Part shown: one piece after another, positions 1-12,500 of the stretch | Layout: every line of letters starts with the position of its first letter | Numbering within the stretch: position 1 is the first letter of the stretch | Assembly: GCA_027625915.1 (NCBI GenBank) | Contig: JANTQA010000045.1 | Span: forward strand, 930,001-994,000 | Length of the DNA stretch: 64,000 nucleotides | Direction: 5' to 3' | Source of the DNA: Anaeramoeba flamelloides | Lineage: Eukaryota; Metamonada; Anaeramoebidae | The notes under the pieces: model-generated | Seen by the model: the letters and a program-made list of their open reading frames with translations, nothing else | The model's database searches: none | What the model was told of the DNA's origin: nothing | Translations under genes and position numbers: made by a program

Positions 1-3000
1 AGTACTTTCCATATAATAAGATCTGTATATATTACTTTATTCAATATTAATATAATTTTTTTCACTTAAAAGAATGTTAAGCCAAGATATTTCCTTCAAA
101 TAAAAAATTTATATTTTTTTTTATAAATTTTTTCCATTGAAATAGAAACCATTTTCACAAATTAAGATTTATATTTTTACTTTACAGGGTTCAAAATTCT
201 AACGCATCTTTTTATTAGTTGTATCCAACTTATTTTGAAAATAACATAATGTTTACTTCAAGTCTATCATTTTACTCTAAAATCAATTGAAACTCCAATC
301 GAAATAATTAAAAGGTATCATATCAAAAACAAATAATTTTTAATTTCACTTCGCTTGTTCAAAAAATTTAAAAAATTTCTGATTAACAAATGTTTTTAAG
401 GGAATAGTAACTCTTATTTATTTTTTTCCCAAAATTTAATAGAGTAATTATTTACATTAGGATACATCAAACCGATTTGCAAACTTATTTATTAACTTTA
501 CAGAAATTGGATATCATTTTTAAAATAGTTCATTTTTTCCCAATGATATTGCCAGTAAAAAGATCTGATTCTTTTTTTGAGGTTTTTGGATAAAATTTGT
601 AAAAAAGAAAATTGCAAAAAAAAATATTTTAAAGAAATCTCACCTAAAGTAATTTCTGGTAGTCTGTATGAACAAATAAACTTGAAACTTTAATCTTCTT
701 TTAAACAATATAGTAAAAAAAAAAATCCAATATTGAAGTCTTGGAGATCCAGAAAAAATTGAGTATTTTATTTAATTTACAAATAATTATTAAATAATCT
801 AGAAATTTTTGAGTTTGTAAGAATTCTTTTTCAAAGATTTAGAGTAAAAAAAAACAACAATTAATAATAAAAATCAGATATTTGAGAATATATATATATT
901 AGAATTATTAACTTGTTTTGGGTTTTTATTTATTTGAAAATCTTTTAAAAAAGGTGAAATAATAATAAAGGTTATTGATATATTTAATGCTTGGGTTATT
1001 AATACCCCCACTGAAATGATTAAGATTGGATCATTGATGATTGATAAAAAAAAATCAAATTTAAAAGTCTTTTTTTATGTTATCAGTTGAATTTTACAGG
1101 TTTTAATAAAAATATTTAAGGGGGGATTTTTTTAACTGTTTTGGGTTGTTATTATGAGATTCTTTTATTCAATAAAAAGAAAAAATTGATTTGAAATGTG
1201 TTGAATAAATAAATTATAATTTTTTCAATGTTAAAATATTTCTTGTACTTTTTTTTGAAATTAAGTTGATTTTTTATACTGGGTTGTTCTAAAAATTTAT
1301 TGGTTTTATTTTTAAAATTTACTTTTTTTTTTGAACTTTTCATTCTAAGAAAATCAGATTTCATTCTTGTTCAACAAAAATATTTTTATTTTTAAATAAT
1401 TCAGAACTATTCTGAATTTTGAAATATTCAAAAAATGAAGAAAAATAGATCAAACTCTATAAAAACAATAATTCATTTCGCAAAATAGATTTAAAAGTGA
1501 GTTTGGTTCTTATAGTAATCAGATTTTTACTTTGTTTTTCAATTTCAAGATATTATGTTTATATTTTATTGGAATTGCGATTAAATTTACTAGAAGATTT
1601 TTTTTTTAGTTTATGAGTAAAAAAGAAGTAGGTACTTTACTAATTTTTTAATAATTATAATTGTGATAACCTTACACGGAAAAAACTATTTAAGAAGGAT
1701 TGGATATTGAAAATTGTTAATCAAAATACCATCCACAATTCTGTTTCTGAAAAGAACCCAATAATCAAGAGTTGAAGCTTTAATTTATACATTTTTTTTG
1801 AACAAATTTTTAGTTTTACTTAAATTTTGGTTTTTTTGAATTATGTTTAGGATCTAGAAAAGTGCCATAGGCGAATGCCCAAAATTACTCAGAGAATAAA
1901 ATCACAAAAAAGAACTGAGAAATTATATTTTTAAAACGAATACCTTCTCCTTGAAAACGAAACAAGTAAGATATAGTTTCAAAAATATAGTTGCATAAAT
2001 CAAGAAATTAAAAAATTCCAACCAAAATCTATTTTAGAATAGACATATTTTCTTAATCTTCTTAATTGGAAAGAGTTTCATCACATATATTATGAACTTA
2101 CATTTCTAACCCCATAACTATGGACACTTATTTTTACGCAAACCCTTTTATTTCAATTTTGTTTTCAAAAATTCTTTTATCAAATATTTTTATCTACCAA
2201 GGTCAAAATAAAGAATACTGTTTCAAAGATTAAAGAAATAAAATTGAATTCTCTGAACCAAAAAGCAGTGACAAAAGATTCAACCCAAAATAAAAGAAAA
2301 ATTTAAAAAAAAATATCATTTTGTTTTTTCTTTTTATTTTTTCAATTAATTAAAATTTTAGGAATTATCAAATCAAACAAACACATCCATTAAATTAATA
2401 TTTCTTTGAAAGAATATAAAAAAAAAAAAAAAAATTTCCAATTTTCGAGAATCTAAACTGCACTTCGATTGTTTTAAATGAAAACTAGAATTAAAATTTA
2501 TTTAGTGATATTCTTGAGAATTAACAAATAATTTGTTTCTCAAAAATTTTTCAAACAAAATTATTCCCATGAAGAATTAAAAATAAAACTGAATAAAAAA
2601 GAAGAAATGGTTATATCAGATTTTACATACAAAATCAAGAAATAAATCAAGGAATTTTTTATTATTAATTCGGGATCGATTTTTTACATTTTTTTTTTGA
2701 TTTCCATTTTCTAGTTGATCTATAAAATATGTTATATTAGGATCCATCTCACTCTCATATTTATTAAAATATGTAATGTATTTGGTTTAATAAATGATTT
2801 GAAATGTTCAATTTTGGTTAAACTGTGACACTCAAAACTCAGTAAAATTTACCTACTTTAAAAAAGAATTTGGAGAAATATATAATCTCCTTGAAAATCA
2901 TTAAAATACCAAAAATTTGAATATTTTGACTCTCCTTTACATGAATTCAATAACTTTTAAAGCATTTTTGTTGAATAGTGTATTTTAATATAATACCAAC

Positions 3001-3526
3001 CGATCCGAATACATGCTTTTTCCTTCAGAAAACAAAATAAATTCTTTGTAAATGATCATGAAGATTGAAAAAAAAAGTTAAAGTGATCAAATAAAACAGT
3101 ACAGTAACTATTTGTGGTACACACACAATAAATTTTTCTCTTCTATTAGAGAAATTTGATACCCAAAAGTAATTTTTTGACTGAATCTTTTTAAAAATTA
3201 ATTCAAAATGATCTTTGTCTCAAAAGACATAATTCAAACTTTGATTTTTTAATTTTCATTTCAAAGAAAAAAACCTTTTCTCCAAACCCATTTTTTCATT
3301 TATTTTTTATTTATAGTTTTTTCCTTTAGATTTTGATTGGAAAATTTTTCAAAAAATTTCAAACAAAAACAATTTCCCTTTATTAAAGATAAAAATTAAA
3401 TAAATAAATTAATTGTGCACTTTTAAAACTTTATTGATCATTACACTGTCTTCTAATTGGACTTCATTTGAAAAACACTTAACAAAATTTGATAACCCTT
3501 CTTAATTTTAAAAAAAGAAAAAGTAA
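1..3526. other. AT-rich intergenic stretch, no gene recognised
   Basis: Homopolymer-rich A/T sequence with frequent stops in all frames. The few open stretches are short, rich in K/N/F/I and have no recognisable motif. A possible degenerate end of the TTAA-flanked family is seen near 396-412 (TTAA followed by GGGAATAGT), but no matching far end is evident. The last ~100 bases before 3527 are the presumed 5' region of the first gene; no clear promoter motif is visible. Confidence 0.6.
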
Positions 3527-6500
3527 ATGAAGGTACAATTAGTTAACAATACCTTGTTGTTATTATGTCTAATTTTGATCAATTGTGCACTTAACAAGCA
3601 AAATAGCCACAAAATTGAATTTCCAGTTGTGTTGTAAGTTCAAAATTCCAATCTTTCTTTGTTTAATAAACTTTAACAAGGAAAAAAAAATCAAAAACAA
3701 AACCTTCGTTTATAAAAAAATATTTTTTCCTTATTTGAAAAAAATTAAAAAAATAACAAAACAAACAATATTCATTGGGGGTACCAATAGATCTGTGCCC
3801 CACAAGGTTTCCTTTAATAATCAAAATTCAGTCTCTGATCAAAAAAGAGAAATTATCGTGACAACAAAAAGAAACAATCATTATATTTTTTCTTCTAAGG
3901 CAATAATTTTTGATGTTAATGCACACAAAATTAAAATGCAATTAATTGAGAGTTGTGGTGACACAGAAAGGTTTTTGGAACCGTATTCAAAAGGCAATAA
4001 GGAATATCAAATCGGTTCTCCAAACAAGACTGTTTCAACAAGTCAAAAAGCTGATCAAAAAAGACTCTATTTTAAATCAATTATTTATCGATCAATATTA
4101 AAAGGAATTGATTTACAATTTGAAACCAACAAAAACCAAGACGATTTGAAATCTTCCTTTTTTTTACAACAAGCAAAATTGCTTAATAAAATCAAAATCC
4201 AATATCAAAGCGACTCTTTAAAATTAGAGATCAACTCAAAGGGAGAACTTGAATGGAGTGATGTAAATAATGTAATACAGATGAAAGAGTCTGTTCCAGT
4301 CTTGTTCCAAAACAACAAACAATTTTCTGGTCATTACTATTTCGATTCAAATAAGAATATTTGTATCAAAATTGAAAAGACAACCCCTCAGGTGGGCGAG
4401 AATGGGAATGGGATTGAAGAAAATAAACCTTTAATTGTTGATCCTAATTATTCAACGTACTTGGGTTCAAGTGAGGATGATTCGGGGCATGTGGTTTGGA
4501 ATGATCGACAAGACTCAACCTATGTTGGCGGTAACACAGAAGGAAGTGATTTTCCCGTAACAATTGGATCTTATAGCAATACCTATCTGGGGTTAAGGGA
4601 TGGTTATCTTTTAAAAACCTTAGATGGGAAGAGTTTAATATGGTGTTCATTTATCGGCTCTGATTTGGACGATTATGTTTATGGGTTAAGAACAGATTCA
4701 GATGATAACCCAGTAATCACAGGTACAACTCATAATTACCAGGGTGACCTTAGATTCCCTACAACCGATGGCGCATATTTAACAAATTGCGATCTAAGCT
4801 TTTATGGGCCTTTTCTCACAAAATTTCAAGAGGATGGATCAGATTTAATATGGTCAACCTATGCATGTTTTGGCGAAACAGGAGAAGGTATGATCAATTA
4901 TTTCTTATTACTATAGCACCGAATTTACAATCAATTTTTTTTTTATTATTTAATAGTGTTTTTCTTTAATATTCTCAGGTATTGACTGATCCTTTTTGAT
5001 AAAATTCTTTATAAATTCCATTTTATGATTTTTCAATTAAGGGTCAAGTCAGTTACCGTGGATTTGCTCCATACTCAAAGGGTTGACTTGAAATCTAAAA
5101 AATGTATTGTGAAATATCCCTTATTTTGATTGACAAAATTCAAATAACAAATAAATAATTTTGAGAGGATATTATAAGCAAAAAATTTGAGCAAAAAAAA
5201 AGTATAAAAAACACTCTAAATTTTAAAAAATCAAAATTTAAAAAAAAAAAATCATCAGAATTCTCAAATTCACAAGATTTTGTCAAAAAAATCAAATTTT
5301 CAAAAAAAATTAATTGTTATTTCTTTTTTTATATTTCCAAAGGGCTAAATGTCTTTAAGGGACTAGTCTATATTAATTTTTTTTTTGTCCAATAACTAAA
5401 TAAGGAATCCTTATCTTGAAATATGTTTAAAATTGAAAATAGACAGGTTTTTTCAATGTTAGAACTTTTAGTTCTTGTTTTTTTAAAATTTTACAATTCT
5501 GCCAAAAAAAGTGACTTTTAAAAATTTTTTTAAAAAAAAATATCTTAAACGGATGAGAATTTTTTGATTAATTTTGGATTTAATTATTTTCTCAAAAATA
5601 ATATTTATTCTCATTTTTAAAAACGAAAAAATAATTTAAAACTGGTGAATATTTTCTCCTTCACTTCTGTTCATCCAACTTGAATCTATAAAGAACTCAA
5701 TTTTTTTTATCAATAATTACTTTTTTAAAAAATAGTTCTTATTCTTTTCTTTGATTTTTTTTGACTCTGACAAAAACTTTTGGGATGGTAATTTGGGAAC
5801 CCTCAAAAAAACTTCAAATTCAACAAAAACAAAAGAGTGTAAACTGAAAAAGTACATTCATGAAAAAAAAAATGGTACAATATAAAAAAAGAAAATCTTT
5901 TATTAAGAGTAAAGCATATATTGTATATTTTTTTCGAATCAAACTATGTTTTCATGCAAATCCAAAAAAACTCCTTTCAGGTTTATTTTTCAAACTATTT
6001 TTTGTAGGTCTTCCACAAACATAACAAAGTTTTGCTTTCTTGCTCATATTTTTTTTTATTTTTTGTATTTTTGTAAAAAGTTGAAAAAAAGCAACTTTCA
6101 AAAAAGTGAAAAAATGCAAAAATTTTTAATTTCTATAAAAACAATAACTAAATTTAATGAATGTCATTTAGCAAGATTTCATTAATATACTAAGAAGTTT
6201 TTCACTTTGATTTCAAATCTAAGTAATTGGCAAAAAAAAATCTAAATCTCTATTAAATTTACCTAAAAAAATTTAATATAGACTAGTCCTTTAATTTAAA
6301 ACAAATTGTTTTCTTTTAGTACAGAATCAATTTAATTCAGTTTAAGGATTATCCGAATTTTATGCTCGGTGGATACTATTTTTAAGTGTAGAAACATATT
6401 TATGGGCTTAAAAGAAACTCGATCTTATAGATCTTGCTAAATCTAAAATTTTAGGGTGTTTTTTGGAAATATTTGAGTTTGGCAAATCCATTTTTAGGTT

Positions 6501-9500
6501 GAATTTAACATCTTTGTTATTTTCTCTTAACAAATCTTGATAGTATTCTTGAAAAAATAAAGAATTCCTTACTTTCTTCTCTGGTGTCTCTAAATTGGTT
6601 TTTTTGATACTGAAAAAAATTTTTTGGGTTAATTTTGTTTCATTGGGTATTTATAAGCTAAGTGCATTGATTAGGTTTCTGGATTTTTTTTTTTTTTCGA
6701 TCTTTGGTTTCTTGAAACCCATTCTATTTCCTTTCCTTTTTTTTTTTTTTTTGAGAGTTTTGTTAGGGGTAGTTGAGTAATTCTCCCAACAAAGTAACAA
6801 TACCTCGAAATCAACTGATCGGGTTGTTTAACATTAGGTGGTGGTTTGAGAAACTGAACAAGCATGCCTTTAGACGGGTGCCTTTAATATTTTTTACAGT
6901 CAGTTTCACTTTTAAGGCACAAACTTTCAACGAAATTTAAGGCACATAAAAAATCTCAAATTAAAGCACAAAATTCAAATTCTAGTAAAATAAATTGTAA
7001 AAAAAAAAAAAATCCAAATTTTGTGCCTTAATTTGAGATTTTGTTGTGCCTTAAATTTCGTTGAAAGTTTGTGCCTTAAAAGTGAAACTGACTGTACTTT
7101 TGTAATGCTATCTCAACCACAAACTTGATGAATTGGTAAAATAGAGAAATTTTAGTCTTTAATGGTAATTGCTTGGATCTTTTTGTGTTGGGAAAAGGGA
7201 TTTTAATTGTTGTTTCTATACCCTTTCTACACAACAAACCTAAAATATAAAATCCCAATTGATAGTTTTGTGTTCCTTTGAAAAAATGCTTTGTGTTTTT
7301 GCAAATTAAAAAAAAATTTAAAAGTTAGAACAAAAAAAACAACAAAAAATATACAAAAAAAAAAAACTCTTTTGGAAATTATTTAAAGCACAAAACCAAT
7401 TCAAGACTTCAAAATAGCATTACCAAAATTTCAGATCCTTCACGAAAAAGAAAAAAAATTCCCTTAGTCAAATCCAAAAATTTTCTCTCATAATTTTCGA
7501 CTTCCAAAATGATATTGGGAAAATGTCACTCCACTTTATATTGAAGTATGTTAGAGATTGTGGTGAGTGTAGCCACCCATTTGAAAAGAAAGTGGAGTGA
7601 CGTTTTCCTAATATCAAAAAAAATAGCTTTTTATTTTTGCCTTGCTTTGTTGGGATTTTTCGAAAAGTTTTTGGATCAATAAATGATTTTAGTCAAAATC
7701 TTAAATTGCTAAAAATTGGCAATATTTTGACTTTCCCTCAATTCATTGTATTTTAAAGGTCTTAATCTATTTACTGTATTGTATTTCAATATCCACAGAG
7801 CATAAAATTCAGATAGTCCTTAATCGAATTTGTGGTTGACGGTAACTCTCTATATTTGATAAAGAAAGGATTTTAGATAACATTCTTGAGACTATGACTG
7901 ATTCGGGAAAGGAAAAAAATGGAAAAAAAAAATCTTTGAGATCTCAAAAATCGCCAAAGAGAGACACTTCAAAACTAACATAGTTGTTTTCAAAATGACA
8001 AATCGCAACCATTCAAATTTGAAATTGGGTGTGGTTCTTTGGCACTTTTTTCTAAAAATGTTTCTCTTTTTTAATTGTTGATTTTTGGAGATCGATCACC
8101 TTTCACATGTCGGTTAGTTTTTGATTGGTATTCGGTACTCTTAAAAATTAAAAAAAAATTTTACTTATATTCCAGAAAATTATTTTTAACCTTAATGAGT
8201 TGATTCTTAAGTAAGTAGCAAACTAAAAAAATCTTCTAATAAATTTAAGAGCAAACTCAAAAAAAAATTACTTATCTAGAAATTGAAAAATGAAGTAAAA
8301 ATCTGAGTGCTACAAGGACCAAACATACTTTTAATACAATTTTCCGAATTGAATAAATTATTGTTTTTAAAAAGTTTGATCCATTTTTCTCTATTTTGAA
8401 AAAGTTCACAATCCCAACAATTTCCGAATTATTTTAAAAAAAAAACCAAATTATCTCTTAAGTAATTGTGGCCAAAACACACTTTAAAAATAAAACAATT
8501 AAGTTTTGGGATAAACCAGTTTAAATTATTGAACTTAATTTCAAAAAAAAATACAATAATTATTTTGAACCTCGAAAATAATTTATTTTATTAATTCAAA
8601 GAACAACACAAATCATTTTTTTCATTTTTTTAAACAAAAAAATCTAAGAAAAACAACCTTATTAAATTCAAAATTGTTCCAAAAATACTTTTTTTAAAAC
8701 CTGTAAAATTCAATAAATAACCTAAATAAATACTTTTTGTTTTGATTATTTTTAATCAATAATTAATCACCCAATCTTATTTTTTTTTTTTTTTTTTTTA
8801 TTGATTAGTTATTAATCAAACAAGAAAGAAAATCCTTAATAAGTTTTTATTTATTATTTTTCAATTTTTCTCATATTATCAAACATAAATAGAATAAAAT
8901 AAAATTAATAATTTTAATAAATATTCACAAAGAACTGATTTTAATCCTAGTAGTGGTTTCGTTATTTATACTCTTAATATTTGAAAAAAAAATCAACCTA
9001 ATCTTTTAAATTTCAAGAAATTAAATAAATAAGATTAGATAAAAATAAATGATCAATTTTTTCTGGATCTTCAAGAATTCAATATTTGATTTATTTTTCT
9101 GATATTTTTAAAATAAGATTAAAGTTTCAAATATTGTTTGTTTATCCAAACTCTGGGAAATTATTAAAAGTGAGATTTCTTCAAAATAAAAATCTTTTTG
9201 AAATTTTTCTAATTCTTAATTTATCAAAAGTGCAAACAAAAAACATCATGAGATGTTTTATTTCAATTTAATTGGGAAAAAATAGACTCTATAAAAAATG
9301 ATAACTCATTACTCTTTAGTTGATAAAACTGTGTTTAATTTTCAGGTTTAATCACATAATGTGTAAATAATTAACATACTGATAAATTCTAATAAATCTC
9401 AAAAAATTTTTAGTTCAATTTCCATTTTTATAAATCTTCGAACTGTTTCTTATCAAACAGTCCAGGACAAAGAATATTTTGAAGAACAACTAATTTTCAA

Positions 9501-12500
9501 GGGTTTCTTAACACTTGACTTCATAAAATGCTTTATTCAAAGCTTTAGCATAATAATTCCAAAAAGGAAAATCAAGTAAAAATTTACAAACTTATATTGC
9601 AATTTATCAGTATTACTTTTTGGAAAAAAATCAAAAATAAAAAATAAAAGTTGCTAGTCCCTTAAGAGGGTAGTCTGGCTATGTCACATTTTACTATTTG
9701 AGATGTTTTTTCATTCATTTTGTTTTAAAAAAACCTTTAAATACTTGACACACTACTTTTCACTTTAAAAACATGTATTTCTTTTTTCTAAAAAACCTCT
9801 AAATTAAATGTTTGAAGAAATCTACAATAAATTTTACATAGATATTATATTGGATTTTTAAAGTTCGATTTTAAAAAAAGATATTCAAAAAGTAAAAAAT
9901 AAATTTGAGGGTAGATTTTTTATTATAATTTAGTACTTTTTGGATTTTTTTTTCTTTTCTTTTCTAATCAGCATACTCTCCCCAAAAGCCACCAATCGTA
10001 ACTGTTTTTTATTCTATTCGATGAAAAAAAAACCTCAAAAAAAAAATCTCAAAAAAAAAATCTCAAAAAAAAAATCTCAAAAAAAAAATCTCAAAAAAAA
10101 AATCTCAAAAAAAAGGTATAGGGTTGGATATTGATGATGTTGATAATAATTATGTAGTTGGGAATTTTGAAAACAACATTGGGAGATGTGAACCACCAGG
10201 AAATTCGGCAAAAATTGATATTTTTATCCTCAAATTATCCTCTGATGGTAAAAGGGGAATAAATCAGATTTGCATGGGTGGAACCGAGGATGATACTCCG
10301 ATTTGGTATGGTAATAGACCTATCACAGTAAATGAAAATGCAATATATCTAACAGGATCAACTTCCTCAAGTAATTATGTACCTGATATTGGAACATATC
10401 AGGTGGTTTTTAGTGGTGAGATAAATTGTTATATAACAAGATTAAATCAAGAAGACTTAAGTTTTGTTTGGAGCACTTACTTTGGCCAAACGAAAAACAC
10501 AAGATGCACTAGTGTTGATGCTAATTCACAAGGGGAAATTTGGGTTACTGGTTATACAGATGATCCCGAACTGCCAACAACAGATGGCGCATATCAGATG
10601 GAATTTTCAGGCAAGCCAGATTACCATGATGCCTTTTTTATTAAATTTACTGAAGATGGGGTAAATTTACTATATTCCAGTTATCTTGGAAATTATGATG
10701 AAGATAATCGTGGGTATGGCATCAGAGTGGATCTAAACGATCAGATATTAGTTTCAGGTAATGGTAACCCTTTTAACAGTTACAATTTTAATTATAATTA
10801 TGGGAGAGGTAGTTATGTTGCTTTTTTTGACGCTTCTGGATCAAAATTATTAAAAAAAATAACCATCGGTGCCAGGAATCTTTATGGGATTGATCTCTTT
10901 ACAGACATTTTTCATTTTTCTGTTACTGGTGATAGTATTGCAAATTCTGATTTTTATACAACAGAGGATGTTTTTCAACCTCATTATATTGGGGGGGATC
11001 GAGACGCAATATTGGTCAATCTAAATATGAATTGCGATGTCGGCGAATATGGTACAAACGAAGGTTGCGAACTTTGCCCAGCAGGTACTTATAATAACGA
11101 GTTCAGTGTAGAAAACATTAAGAATTGCTTGAACTGTCAACCTGGTTCCTATTCGGAAATCGGAGCTTCTCAGTGTTCACAGTGTGAATCAGGTACTTAT
11201 GGACCAATTGAAAGTTTAACAGCTTGCTTTGAATGCCCTGCTGTAATTATTAAAGATCTTTTTGTTATTTTTTTTTTTTGTTATTTTGATTTAATTTATA
11301 AAATTAGTGTTAACTGTCAATTCTTTCTCTCAACTTTTGAAAAAAATTTCTCAATTATTTTTTTTTTTTTAAATGAAAAAAAAAAAAGTAAAATAGACAT
11401 CATCAGCAATAATAGAATATTCATCATAAATCAACAAATTTGGAATGAATTAATCTTTTTATGATAATGTATATTATCATCAATTTGCGTTTTTTTGCTT
11501 ATAATCAGAAATATGACTGATAATAAAAAAAAAAAAAAAAAAAAATGTTCACAGTGTTATGCACATTAGATATCACACTGATAAATCTCATTTTTTATAC
11601 CAGTTATCACACTTTTGAATCGGTGATTTCTCATTTAGATATACACTCTGAATAGAGAATTTTTTTTTTAGTAGGGTATTAACGATAAGAGAAGATTTGA
11701 AACAAAAATCACAGACACTATAATTGATTGTTTCCATTTAAATAAGTTGAAAAAAAGTTGGACTAATTTTATAAATTTGAATAAAGTTAATTCATCTTCA
11801 TCTGGTTTGAAATGAGAATAAAGAAATCATTTATTATTATTTTTTGAATTTTATGAAATTAAACAATTTGTATGTATACCTATATATTACCATTTATTTA
11901 TTTATAATTAATTTATAAAAGGGGAGTTGGTCAGATGCAAAGGGGGCAGATAAGAGCACAGTTTGCACTGAATGTGTCGAAGGAACTTATTCGAATACAA
12001 CCGGTTCAAGTTCAATAAATAACTGTTTAAATTGTCCACAAGGCACTTATTCAATAGTGTTAGGATCAAGTTCGAAATCAAATTGTTTATTTTGCCCACA
12101 AGGTACCCATTGAAAAAATCTTCAAATCTTTTGATATTTTCTTCATTATTATTTTTTTTTATTATTCGAAATTTTGATTGTACTGATTTCTAAAAATATT
12201 TGCAATTTTCCCCAGAAGCTGGCCAATTGTAAATTTGTCAGATCAATTATAAAATAGTCATATTATCCCAAAATGTTCATCAAAGATACTTCCCGTAATC
12301 TATTATCATTGTATCTCATAAGGGCAACATTATCTAATTTTAAAAGAACTTTTTTTTAGTGAAGCGAATCCCCAAATAATGAAAAATATTAAATTTCGTA
12401 AGCTTTTACAATTAAAATTTTAATGAATAAATACAATTTTGATTGAAAGGGATAATATTAAAATCGTATTACAAATTATTTAAAGTAATTTTAACGATAT

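Larger units (their letters stand above)
4888..10121 (+). other. Intron 2 of the SBBP/Cys-rich gene (5.2 kb, packed with repeats)
   Basis: Donor GTATGA follows '...CFGETGEG' and acceptor GGTATAG precedes 'LDIDDVDNNYVVGNF'. The phase-1 junction rebuilds one SBBP blade, which is strong evidence for a true intron. The intron contains a 932-bp TTAA-flanked element (5359-6290), a hairpin element (6897-7094), a fold-back (7510-7616), two dispersed repeats (7917-8180 and 8940-9220) and a 14-bp tandem repeat abutting the acceptor (10023-10114). Nothing else coding is recognised. Confidence 0.8.

Noticed and set aside
5946-6185. 79-codon frame conserved in both 932-bp elements (also 33680-33919)
   Set aside because: Conservation follows from near-identity of the copies; K/F-rich, no domain. 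The minus-strand frame with a CYVCG motif in copy 2 is broken in copy 1.
9655-9690. GCTAGTCCCTTAA as the right end of another TTAA element
   Set aside because: No matching left end or internal similarity found nearby; possibly a fragment, not enough to call.
10023-10114. Short regular repeats considered as CRISPR
   Set aside because: 14-bp period without spacers, in a eukaryotic intron; a simple tandem repeat.
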